A stretch of DNA of 64,000 nucleotides from Aurelia coerulea (lineage: Eukaryota; Cnidaria; Scyphozoa; Semaeostomeae; Ulmaridae): assembly GCA_039566865.1 (NCBI GenBank), contig CM076958.1:11322501-11386500 (forward strand), given 5' to 3'. This document shows, piece by piece, positions 55,069-64,000 of the stretch. How positions within the stretch are numbered: the first letter of the stretch is position 1; every line of letters begins with the position of its first letter. The translations under genes and the position numbers were made by a program. Under the pieces are notes generated by a model. That model worked only from the letters and a program-made list of their open reading frames with translations. It made no database searches and was not told where the DNA came from.

Positions 55069-55949
55069 ATCCGTTTTCAGCATGATTAAACAGTGCTATT
55101 GTTAATAAGAAACTCTTTTCAAGAATTCAACTAAGAACTAAACCAGTAAGAACCTCAACTGAAAACTTGGATATTGCTCAAGAAGCTTGTTTATTTTGTC
55201 TTAGAAGGTAATTCGCATACTGGCGCTGTATTCTGGTAAAACTCACGAAATGCTTGGGAAGTTACCTACCAATGAATACAACGAACATTTAAGAAGGATG
55301 CGGAGAAACTGCAAAAACCTTTGGTACCCATGATCTGCTAATTTCAACTGTTTACTGAAAGCTAAAAGAGACTTTCAGTACTGGGTGGGAAAATTTATTG
55401 GTTTCTTGAAAACTCTTCGATTGTTGTTCTACTTGACTGATCAGCTGCCTAAAAGTTCTTAGAAAACTAACAATAATCTTGAAAAAATGCTAACAAAGAG
55501 CTTTTTGAAATAATTTTGATGGGAACGTTATTGAGCTAATTACTGCACTCAAAGAGTTCATTTTGTTGGAGAAGTTTCCCTTAGCAACCAATCTCATTCT
55601 GTGAAATGATGCATCAATACAGGCGAGCAAGGTGGCTGCCTGCCACATTATATTTTCCAATCTCGGCCTGTTCTCAGCTGCAGTCCCTCTATTTTCCGAA
55701 GTTTATTATTCACAATTTAGCGCAAACCTCAAGATCAATGTGCTTTGCACACGTCAACTTAGAGGTCTAGTCCGAACAAAACATTGAATTCAGACTATTG
55801 CTGAACAAATTAAAAGTCTAGGCCTACTTTTGAAGCAAAATCGGCTATGATTCAAATAAAATGCACAGAAAGTTAAAAAATGCAAGGCTTGAATTGAAAA
55901 TTGATTTTAAGCAGCTACGAAAAAGTAAGTTGATAAACTTCTTGATCAA
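55069..55949. other. Non-coding stretch before LINE-J
   Basis: AT-rich with AAGAAACT-like motifs near the left end. No gene seen. Confidence 0.35.
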
Positions 55950-56247
55950 AGATGAGAGACGTACCTTTCTTTGCTCGTTGAATGCAGTTTTTCATCTAGC
56001 ATTTTGAGCACGCAGGCTCCGCGACCATGATTCGTTCTTTCCGTAGAGTGGCCGCGCGTGCTCAAACCGCTGGAGCGTTTGACCTTTAAGATGTCATACA
56101 CCTCAGGAGGGCCTCCGCTGAACGACAAGCTTTGACCTCGCGTTGTTGCTAGGCTTGATGTGGACTTCATCACGTCCTTCACCCCATGACATAAAAGATT
56201 TTGTAAACAGGAAAATGCCCACCACCCCTATGACTTCACTACCGTGA

Positions 56248-57486
56248 GTCAAAAAGGGTGCATCATACAAGAAGATCTTTGATAAGTCAAACAAAGAACC
56301 ATTCACAAGTAAGCTGGTTGTAGATCCAAAACAAAAAGGGAAACCTGTAACAATCAATCTCGAAACGAAAGAAAACGCAATTCAAATATCACTTCTGCAA
56401 TGCCTCAAGGGGCACTCACTGTCAAAGCCTGGGAATAGCCAAATTTCCAAAGGAAGTACTTCCTGTGATACAGATGACATCTCAGATAATGATGACATCT
56501 CAGATGATGACACCTCAGTCCTTGACAAGGAGGATAACCCTACAATAAATCTCCCACCAGATACAAGGAGAGAGGGGAGGAACCAAAAAGAACCAATTGA
56601 AGGTGCAAATTCTTTGCTTCTTGAAATAACACATTTAAAACAGGAAAACAATGCGTTGCTTGATGCAAAAAATGATCTTCAATGTCAAGTAGACAACCTA
56701 ACAGCGAGACTTCTTCTGCAAGAAGAAGCTATCAATCTGTTTGAGTCTAAGTTAAATACAGTGCATGAAATTAATATTAATGCAGACTCGAAGAAAAACA
56801 TAGCATCAAACGAGGAGAGGAAGCACAATTCTCAAATCCAAAACAAATCTATTCGTAACATACCAGATCCTAAACCTGAGAGTTTAGAAAGTCAACAAAG
56901 TAATTCCAACAAATGGGTCAATGTTTGTAAAGACTTTAATAAAGGAATTTGCTCAAGACAGAACTGTAGGTATGAGCACAAGCTAGTTAGAATTTGCAGG
57001 TTCTACAATAAGCCGACAGGATGCACGAAAGGCAAGAACTGCCAATTTCTACATGCTAAATTTAGACCTCAAAAACCCAATGCAGCTGACAATGATAACA
57101 CAGCACAAGCACAAAGACAAAGAGATCTGGGAATGCAGTCCCAGCTCCAACAACAACAGCAGCAACAACAACAGCAACAACAACAATCTGAGACGAGGCT
57201 GAACTCTTTTTTAGAAGGTCTGAGCAAGAACATAGACAGACTAATACACGCTTCAGCAAGCCAAACGGTACACACTCTTCCCTATCATACTCAGACACCT
57301 GCGCCATGGCAACCACAGCCAATGCAAGAGCAACTAAATCAGTCTCAATATCACACCCAAAACATCACTCCGGCAATTGCACCATGGCAACAATGGCAAC
57401 AACAGCCATTCATAGCTCCAACGCAGGCGCAACACATTCAGCCTCAATGGCAACCGCAACAAACGACATACCCTATCCTGACATAG
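56248..57486 (+). CDS. LINE-J ORF1: coiled-coil, two CCCH zinc fingers, poly-Q
   Basis: The frame is open from 56248 (after TGA at 56245) to TAG 57484-57486. No ATG occurs in frame near its start, so the N-terminus is broken or begins elsewhere. Order: acidic stretch SCDTDDISDNDDISDDDTS; a probable coiled coil (LLLEITHLKQENNALLDAKN on); finger 1 CKDFNKGICSRQNCRYEH (C-x7-C-x4-C-x3-H); finger 2 CRFYNKPTGCTKGKNCQFLH (C-x8-C-x5-C-x3-H); about 13 Gln; then a Gln/Pro/Trp-rich tail. CCCH fingers bind RNA in other proteins. Here they are presumably the RNA-binding part of the LINE particle, which is inference. Its end overlaps the ORF2 frame. Confidence 0.75.
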   Translation, partial: VKKGASYKKIFDKSNKEPFTSKLVVDPKQKGKPVTINLETKENAIQISLLQCLKGHSLSKPGNSQISKGSTSCDTDDISDNDDISDDDTSVLDKEDNPTINLPPDTRREGRNQKEPIEGANSLLLEITHLKQENNALLDAKNDLQCQVDNLTARLLLQEEAINLFESKLNTVHEININADSKKNIASNEERKHNSQIQNKSIRNIPDPKPESLESQQSNSNKWVNVCKDFNKGICSRQNCRYEHKLVRICRFYNKPTGCTKGKNCQFLHAKFRPQKPNAADNDNTAQAQRQRDLGMQSQLQQQQQQQQQQQQQSETRLNSFLEGLSKNIDRLIHASASQTVHTLPYHTQTPAPWQPQPMQEQLNQSQYHTQNITPAIAPWQQWQQQPFIAPTQAQHIQPQWQPQQTTYPILT

Positions 57487-57623
57487 AGGTTCAGAACAAA
57501 TTAAAATGGGACAACAAGGTTCAGAATAATGATTTGGAGCTATCTAGTAAGATGCTCTTACACTGCTATTATACAAATGCAGACAGTCTTTTAAACAAGA
57601 AAAGAGAACTAGAATCCAGACTC

Positions 57624-57690
57624 TTTGGTTTATTGGCTTATTGGTTATTGGTTAGTTGGTTATTGGCTTAGTTGGTTGGTTATTGGCTTA
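57624..57690 (+). repeat. TTATTGG / TTGGTTA tandem run inside LINE-J endonuclease
   Basis: Irregular tandem TTATTGGCTTA, TTGGTTA units. It disrupts the endonuclease frame (stop at about 57669) by local expansion. Confidence 0.8.
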
Positions 57691-57867
57691 ACATTGATTT
57701 ATGTGCAATAACAGAGGTATTAACTAAGCAGACCTTAAGTTCCAAAATAAAAGCTAAAGATATGTCAATCAGTGGTCACAACCTCTTCTCAAATATTGAT
57801 TCTACGAATCACAGAGGAGTTGCACTCTACCTCAGTAATAAAGTCAAAGCAACAGAACTGCCGCATA

Positions 57868-58292
57868 CACGTTTTTTTTTATAAGAAACTGGTTTATAAG
57901 AAACTAGTACTACGATGACCAAAAATTTAAGAAACTCTAGTACTACGCTCAAGAACGGATAAGAAACTCTAAAACTTTATTTCTGTATGTCTCTCTTATT
58001 CTATATCTCTCTAACAAAGGTACCTTAGCCTAGTCTTTTCTTGACTTTTAACTGCAAAATTGGTAAATTTTTGCCTTGATGCGCATGGCTTCTTCTTGAT
58101 GACAATGTGAATGCAAAATGGAAGCCCTTTGTCGAGAAGAAGGCTCAACTTCGAACAATGCCGCAATTTTAGGCCCAAAAATAAGAAACAAATTAAGAAA
58201 CTTTTACTACTAAAACACCGAAAGTTTCATGCGAAATTAAGAAACTTTTAGTACTAAGTGCTGATCCAAGTTTCTTATAAAAAAAAAACGTG
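57868..58292. mobile_element. AAGAAACT-family MITE inside LINE-J, TA duplication proven
   Basis: The ends CACGTTTTTTTTTTATAAG and CTTATAAAAAAAAAACGTG are flanked by TA (57866-57867 and 58293-58294). Deleting 427 bases restores the endonuclease frame exactly, so the insertion postdates a working LINE-J endonuclease frame. Near-copy of 54646-55066. Confidence 0.93.
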
Positions 58293-60648
58293 TATCTGTA
58301 CCGACTCATCCGTAGAGTCAGTTGTTGTTGAGTTTCAGCTAGAGAATAAAGAACACGTCCTTTGTGCAGTAATATACAGAAGCCCAAGTGCAAATAATAA
58401 TTCTGCCCTGCGAACTTTCTTGAAAGAGATAACGTCAAAAGATCAATATCAGCACACCCTTTTATTGGGGGACTTTAACTACCCAGAAATTAACTGGGAA
58501 TCCCATCTCGCTAATACAAGTGATATTCATCCTGTATTCCTCTTCCTAGAGGTAGTAAATGATTGTTATTTGTCACAACATATCCAAGATCCTACGAGAT
58601 ATAGACAAAATCAAACGTCCAATTGCCTCGACCTCATCTTTACTGACAATGAAAATTCACTTGAAAAACTTACATATGAAGATCCACTAGGTGCAAGTGA
58701 TCACATAGTAATAAGCTTTAATGATGTCCTGCACTCTGAATTCGTCCACAACAATTACGACAAATCAAACCGTTACTCCTATAACAAAGGCGACTTCGTT
58801 AAATTGAGAGAGATCTTAAATGGATTGGACTGGGACAGAGAATTCCAGGGACTAGATACAGAAGAGATGTTACTATGCCTGCATACAAAAATGATGCAGG
58901 CAGTCGAGAAATGTGTACCAAAACAAGTACTTTCAAATCCAAACCAAAAATATAAAAGACCATTATGGTTGAATAAAGGGATCTTAAGAAATATAAAGAA
59001 AAAACACAACGCATATAAAAGATGGCTCCTTACCAAGCATGGTAAAGATTATGAACGTTACAAGAAAATAAACAATAAAACAAAAAGCACCGTGCGAAAA
59101 CAGATTCGAAATTTTGAAGCAGACATTGCCAATAATTCCAAACATAATTGTAAGATATTTTGGAGGTATGTAAATTCAAAATTAAAAACAAATATTAAAG
59201 TTCCTGACCTAAAAATTGATCAGCACAACACAACGACAAGCGAACAAGAAAAAGCTAACTTACTAAACGATTTTTTCCAGTCCGTATTTAGCAAGGGGGA
59301 AATACCCGAAGAGACAGACAAAGATGCGGAATGGCAATTCCTTGGATTACCACTAACCGACATTCAGTTCACTAAAGAAAAAGTTCAAAATATATTAAAC
59401 GATTTGAATACATCAAAAGCAGCTGGGTCTGATGATATACACCCCAGAATACTAAAGGAATTATCGGATGAAATTGCATATCCTATTCTTCTAATATTTC
59501 AATCGAGTTTTAGTTGTAGCCACGTCCCGGAAGTATGGAAACTTGCAAACGTATCTCCTATTCACAAAAAAGGAGCAAAAAATGAAAAGGAAAACTACAG
59601 GCCAATTAGTCTGACATCGATTATGTGCAGAGTTATGGAGAAAATAATAAAAGAAGCAATCGTTGATCATTTTCTTACGAACAACCTATTTTCGCCAGAT
59701 CAGTATGGATTTAGACAGTTCAGATCTTGTTTATTACAACTACTTGAAGCGTTAGAAGACTGGACATCTTATCTCGACAAAGGTGATCGCATTAACATTA
59801 TTTATTTCGATTTCTCGAAAGAATTTGACTCGGTATCACACAAACTATTATTAACAAAACTCAAATTGTATGGTATTACCGGAAAGCTATACGACTGGAT
59901 AGCGAACTTCTTAAAAAATCGGAGGCAAAGAGTCGTCCTTAACGGATGTAAATCGGATTGGGTAAAAGTTACGAGTGGAGTTCCCCAAGGTAGCGTTCTT
60001 GGACCATTGTTGTTTTTAATTTTCGTTAATGACCTACCAAGACATACTAAGTTCTGCAAAATAAAAATGTTTGCAGACGACATCAAACTATACGCCAAGG
60101 CAAAAGATAATCATGCCCGTATTCAGTACGATATAACAAAAGTTTGTGACTGGTCTAAAAATTGGCAGCTACCGTTGAATTCACAAAAATGTAAAGAATT
60201 ACGACTTGGCATCAGCAAAGACAGTGCAGAGGCTTACATCTTGTCGTCTCAAGACGATACAGAAACAAGTATATCGAGAGTGGAAGAAATGAAAGACCTT
60301 GGAGTGGTGATGGATAGCAAACTAAAATTCGATAAACATATTGCAGAAATATCTAAAAAAGCCACTGGAGTGTTAGCATCAATCAAGAGAACACTGACTT
60401 ACATAGACAGAAACGTGTTCATTGGTCTTTACAAGAGTCTCGTCAGACCTTTGCTAGAAACATCTGTCTCCGTATGGAACCCTTATATGGTTAAACATGT
60501 AAAACAACTAGAAGCCGTTCAAAGAAGAGCAACAAAGCTTGTTCGCGGCATCAACCAGTTATCATATAACGAAAGATTACACGTTTTAAAATTGCCGACC
60601 CTTCAGTATAGGAGACAGCGCGGTGACATGATCACAACTTATAGAATA

Positions 60649-60681
60649 CTAGGAAATTAAGCGCTCGCTTCGCTCGCGCTT
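60649..60681 (-). terminator. Helitron 3' terminus: hairpin plus CTAG
   Basis: A 6-bp GC-rich stem, a loop containing GAGCGAAGCGA, a 6-base spacer and CTAG. In Helitrons this marks the end of rolling-circle transfer. Confidence 0.9.
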
Positions 60682-61319
60682 CAACATTCGTTGCTCCTGC
60701 GGAGTGCTGTTAGATGTAGTAAATCGCATATCGAGTAAAAGCAGACTACTTGAGTGTCATATTGTTTTATCAAATTCAATCAAATGCGATATATTAAAAC
60801 TGCGTTATAGTTAGGCGTATACGGTAGCCTTGGAGACGGCTGAAGATGTAACAGATAGGTTTAAACACTGCAAAAATATAAAAATTTCATGACAATTTTT
60901 CAGTTGGAAACTAAGAGGAAAGGGACAATTTCCTCTGATTTCTGATGCAAGAAACGGAAACTTCCCTTTGCTCTTAGTTTCTTCGAAGAAATTGTTGGTT
61001 TTTACTAAATGTCTTCCTCAAGCATCATAGGAAATTTAAAGATTTTTTGCAGTGAAATGTTGAGTGTTTGATAACATACAATAATCCATTGACAAGTTGA
61101 GGATAGGCAGCCACGGTAAAGCGGGCCCCAAGAGAAAAGTGGACTTTCTCAGTTGGGGAAATGGTCAAAGAAGTTGGCAGGAAGCTATGCATATCAGTCA
61201 ATTAAGTGATACCAGTACTTATCATCCCTTGGATGCAAGGTGAATGACCGCGAGCATTTTCTTGAACAAAGAAGCAATACACATAACATAATGTATATGT
61301 GACTTACGAAAATGGAGAC
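60682..61319 (-). other. Helitron 3' non-coding region
   Basis: Lies between the helicase stop codon and the terminal hairpin. No further ORF recognised. Confidence 0.6.
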
Positions 61320-61736
61320 TTAGTGAAGAACTTCCTGGTATACGATGTTTGTCGTGTGTTTTCCATCAGCTGTTACAACTTTGGTACCTTGAAATGAGGT
61401 TGCTCGGGAGAATGCGACATACAGCTGACCATGACTGAAGACACCTTGTGGCAAGTATACCCCAGTACATTCGAGTGACTGACCTTGGGCTTTATTAATT
61501 GTTAGACAGTATGCTAGTCTGACTGGAAATTGCTTTCTTGCTAACTGAAATGGAAGGCTTATGTCTTGAGGTGCAAGTGTTATCTTAGGAATCATCACAA
61601 GTTTCCCTCTGTGCTGTGTAGCAATGATTTCAGCAAGAATTAGATGAGGTAGCAATTGACGAATGATCATCCTTGTACCATTACATTGGCCTTTTTTTGA
61701 GTTGAGATTTCGTAGAAGAATTATCGTTGCACCAAC
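61320..61736 (-). CDS. Helitron helicase final exon
   Basis: Acceptor TTAG, then VGATIILLRNLNSKKGQCNG and TRMIIRQLLPHL, then motifs V-VI (TINKAQGQS, VAFSRAT). Confidence 0.9.
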   Translation of the reverse strand, partial: VGATIILLRNLNSKKGQCNGTRMIIRQLLPHLILAEIIATQHRGKLVMIPKITLAPQDISLPFQLARKQFPVRLAYCLTINKAQGQSLECTGVYLPQGVFSHGQLYVAFSRATSFQGTKVVTADGKHTTNIVYQEVLH

Positions 61737-64000
61737 CTAAGTGAAATAAATGTATGGAATAGATCAGTAGTCATACAACGAAGAAGAATGGTACGTATAG
61801 ATACACTGAATATGTAAACAGTAATTGCGAAGAAAGAGTTGAATTTCAGAGGTCCTGCAAGGGCGAATGAACTTCTGATCGTGATGTGTCAAGGAGTTTT
61901 TAAAAAGTGATAGCTATGGGTCACATACACAATTGTTCCATCACAAATGCATACTCATTTTGGAGCAAAATTTTAGGGTAAAGTATATGCTCATGTTGAT
62001 TTCATAAAGTGTTAGGAAGATGAGAAGAGAGATTTGGAGTTATTGGAGACAGAATGAGAAAAGACCGAAAGATAGAGATTGCAAACAGAAAAAGAAGGTA
62101 GCTGTAGGACCTATCCTGCCAACCTTTAGTTCCAGTTTGTGTAATGGCATTCCATTAGGTGTGATGCTATTAAGATACTCGACTGGATAAGCTGTGGCCT
62201 CGTTCTCATCATCAGTGACTATCGTATCAATGCTAAAGTATGTGATTGTTTCACCAGGTAATTGCTGTAGAACAATGTTGTTAATGGCATGTGAGTTGTC
62301 ATTTTTTGGAGTGAGGCAGCATCTCTTTGCCATATAATCTGGGTCATCATTTGGTCCTTGTGGATATACATGACGTATTAGGTCTTCAAGTGTATTTGAT
62401 TGCACGAGAATTTCTTCTGGCAAAATAATGTTCTTTTGTTCGTCAACGAAAGGTTCAGTGCCATCACCGATACGCAACAACCAATGGCAAAATCTGGCGT
62501 AGTTGTCATCCTGTGTAGCTCTCATGTTTGTAAGAAGATGAAACTGTTGGAAGTGGCGCCATAATGGAGAGCTTTTCAGTGAGCTGTTCACAGTGATCTC
62601 TCTTCCTGCACGTCGAATGACGGGAAGAACTTGACGAAAATCACCCCCTAAGATGAAGAACTTTCCTCCAAATAGCCGGTGCGATCTTAGGAGGTCCTTC
62701 ATCAGACGATCAACAGCATTTATTGCATCTGCAGGGATCATTGACGCTTCATCCCAAATGAACACTGTTGTAGAACAGAGATCTTGTGCACGAATTGTGC
62801 CTCGTTTGATGTTACAGGTTGATTCGTTATCTAGAGGAATAGGTATCTGGAAAGTTGAATGTGCCGTGGCACCGTCTATGAGTAGAGTGCTTGCAATTCC
62901 AGAAAAAGCAACACATTTTACTTTGATCTGCATTCCCCTAAGTATGTGTACGAGTGTATTGTAGACATACGTTTTCCCTGTACCACCACAGCCATCAATG
63001 TAGAAACAGTTGTTCTGTGATCCTGTCTGCAGGGCTTGCAAAAACGTGTCTACAAAGTGACGTTGTTCCCGGTTGAGCTGTTGATACATTTGCTGACCTT
63101 GTCTTTGCTCACTTGGAATATCAATATCGTTTTCATCATAATTTGGTGGTCGGTAATTGTGTGGCAGTCTTGGCAAGTTGTAGGCAGCAAGTGATGCTCC
63201 TCTTTCTTGCAGCTCTTTAACAATATGATAAAGACAGAGGTGCATGTGTCTGTCAGCATGAACCATTGTTGGGTCATGCAGAAGTTGGCGATCAGCAAAG
63301 ACAAAATCTTCAGACAAAGCCTCTTGAAAATCGAGAAAGAGCTGCATCTCATCGGATGGATTGCAAAAGAGCAGCAATGTTGCAAAGAGCTGTCGCATTT
63401 GTCTGGGCATTTGAACTTGTGACGCCTCCATTAAACAACGTTGAAGTTCATTGTCGTCTTGGAGGAGGCCCATCGCTCGTGCCGCTTCTTTGAATGTTGG
63501 GTAAGAAACACCATCGATTGTGCGTAAGTCCTCGAAAGAAATAGCTCCACGCCGGTGAAGTAGGAGAAGTCTGAGGGAAAATCGTTCTTGGTCAGATGGC
63601 TGAGCCTGGTACATACGCCCAATGATATTGTTAGAGCGCTGCCTTATTTTCCATGTCTTTCTTCGACGGTCAAAGGTGTAGTATTCAGGAATTTCATGAT
63701 ATAGATACTGGTGTGCGAGGTGATCTCGTGCGTTCAACTCAAACCAGGCAGTCAATGTCGTTCCTGTGTTAACCTGGAGTGCATGTTCTTCTTCGCCTTC
63801 CTGGTAATAGACATGTTGGTGCAGAGGGAGATGAAGAGCAAGTCGTTGTATTGTATGACTCATTTCATGCAGCCTAAATTCAAGAAGACGGAAAATTGCC
63901 TCATGTGGGCCCACGTACCGAGCATTCAGATAGTCGTGAATTTCGTCATGGTGAATGGCTCCACTGCGAAGTTCAACAGAAGCACAGTCATGCCCTTTAT
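61320..64000 (-). CDS. Helitron Rep/helicase protein, PIF1-type helicase part (partial)
   Basis: Two exons on the minus strand, 64000-62124 and 61736-61320, joined in phase 0 as LELK plus VGATIILLRNLN, the classic PIF1-family motif. It runs off the window at its N-terminus, where the Rep nuclease would be. Visible: YLNARYVGPHEAIFRLLEFR (Helitron-specific linker), LNREQRHFVD, Walker A GCGGTGKTYVYN (about 62980-63000), GIASTLLIDGATAHSTF, Walker B FIWDEASMIP, LGGDFRQVLPVI, LTNMRA, YCLTINKAQGQSLE, LYVAFSRAT; stop after IVYQEVLH. It unwinds DNA during rolling-circle transposition. No stops in either exon, so the copy may be active. Confidence 0.92.
62124..64000 (-). CDS. Helitron helicase exon with Walker A and B
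   Basis: Open throughout, continuing from beyond 64000 and ending HKLELK at the donor GTTGGC. The donor departs from GTRAGT. Reading on past it gives a non-conserved tail and a stop at 62040. Confidence 0.88.

Larger units (their letters stand above)
55950..60648 (+). mobile_element. LINE-J: two-ORF LINE cut by a MITE and by a Helitron
   Basis: A 5' region (from about 55950, border uncertain), ORF1 with CCCH zinc fingers (to 57486), and ORF2 with endonuclease and RT (57552 on). A 425-bp MITE sits at 57868-58292 and a TTATTGG expansion at about 57624-57690. At 60648 LINE sequence stops in mid-ORF where the Helitron begins. LINE-B (11170-12204) shows that about 440 more bases and a (TTA)n tail are expected. 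The missing end should lie right of the window, beyond the Helitron. Confidence 0.88.
57552..60648 (+). pseudogene. LINE-J ORF2: endonuclease and reverse transcriptase, interrupted
   Basis: Starts MLLHCYYTNADSLLNKKREL. A TTATTGG-type tandem run (57624-57690) puts a TAG in the frame. Endonuclease resumes (IDLCAITEVLTK, NHRGVALYLSNK), is split by the MITE, and continues with CAVIYRSPS, LLLGDFNYPEINW, NCLDLIFTD and GASDHIVISF. RT: AAGSDDIHPRILKEL, NYRPISLTSIMCRVMEKII, IYFDFSKEFDSVSHKL (Glu where Ala is usual), [29 protein letters not shown]. Removal of the MITE and one TA restores ELPHICTDSS, so only two lesions and the missing 3' end disable it. Confidence 0.88.
60649..64000 (-). mobile_element. 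Helitron, 3' end inside LINE-J, 5' end outside the window
   Basis: On the minus strand the element ends hairpin, then AATTTC, then CTAG (60652-60649), then host T. The hairpin stem is AAGCGC/GCGCTT (60681-60676 with 60664-60659). This is the canonical Helitron 3' structure (hairpin, short spacer, CTRR, insertion between A and T). LINE-B gives the empty site: the join falls between 11795 and 11796, an A/T dinucleotide on the Helitron strand. The helicase gene inside is the C-terminal half of a Rep-helicase protein. Confidence 0.93.

Noticed and set aside
57062..57322. Minus-strand ORF with a poly-Cys/Val run
   Set aside because: Antisense of the CAA/CAG poly-Gln codons in LINE-J ORF1.
60640..60660. 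LINE-J as an unusual 3'-truncated LINE
   Set aside because: The break coincides with a Helitron end and a proven A/T target, so no special LINE mechanism is needed.
61320..64000. Cellular PIF1 helicase gene
   Set aside because: The linker YLNARYVGPHEAIFRLLEFR and the Helitron 3' terminus downstream mark it as a Helitron protein.

Overview
This is AT-rich eukaryotic DNA, almost certainly from an invertebrate animal. Genes have spliceosomal introns, and the sequence is crowded with diverse LINE retrotransposons, short inverted-repeat DNA elements, poly-G tracts and (ATT)n tails. Several repeat types, such as the CCGGGGG... / TGTGCCGCCC repeat at 44107-44406 and the FEN-like nuclease family at 735-3960, are ones I associate with anthozoan cnidarians. 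Coral or octocoral is therefore my best guess, but that assignment is inference.

Two host genes can be supported. TATDN1 (TatD-family metal-dependent deoxyribonuclease) runs left to right. Eleven exons from 6027 to 30710 join in frame through consensus splice sites, and only the short first exon is not found. A small two-exon gene follows at 31823-33579. It would encode a 238-residue protein that starts with a signal peptide and belongs to no family I recognise.

Almost everything else is mobile DNA, much of it nested. From left to right: a TIR-bounded element with a decayed FEN-like ORF (385-4172); a double-ended repeat (4531-5323); a CR1-like LINE with an esterase-type ORF1 remnant (7410-10363); a four-deep nest of elements (10917-12677); a Mutator-like element with 620-bp arms and a 9-bp target duplication (20373-23307); LINE pieces and two copies of a TTACTGTC... 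element (23837-29240); more LINE copies (35550-36790, 38104-39512, 39946-41189, 44435-47345, 50655-51972); a foldback element with a perfect 145-bp palindrome (37039-37727); a second Mutator-like element (48790-50046); and a two-ORF LINE (about 55950-60648).

That last LINE is cut by the 3' end of a Helitron on the minus strand (60649 to beyond 64000). The Helitron carries a spliced PIF1-type helicase gene. Several insertions can be read at base level because a second copy in the window supplies the empty site, or because removing the insertion restores a reading frame. This gives a relative order of events. No rRNA gene, convincing tRNA gene, CRISPR array or operon structure was seen.
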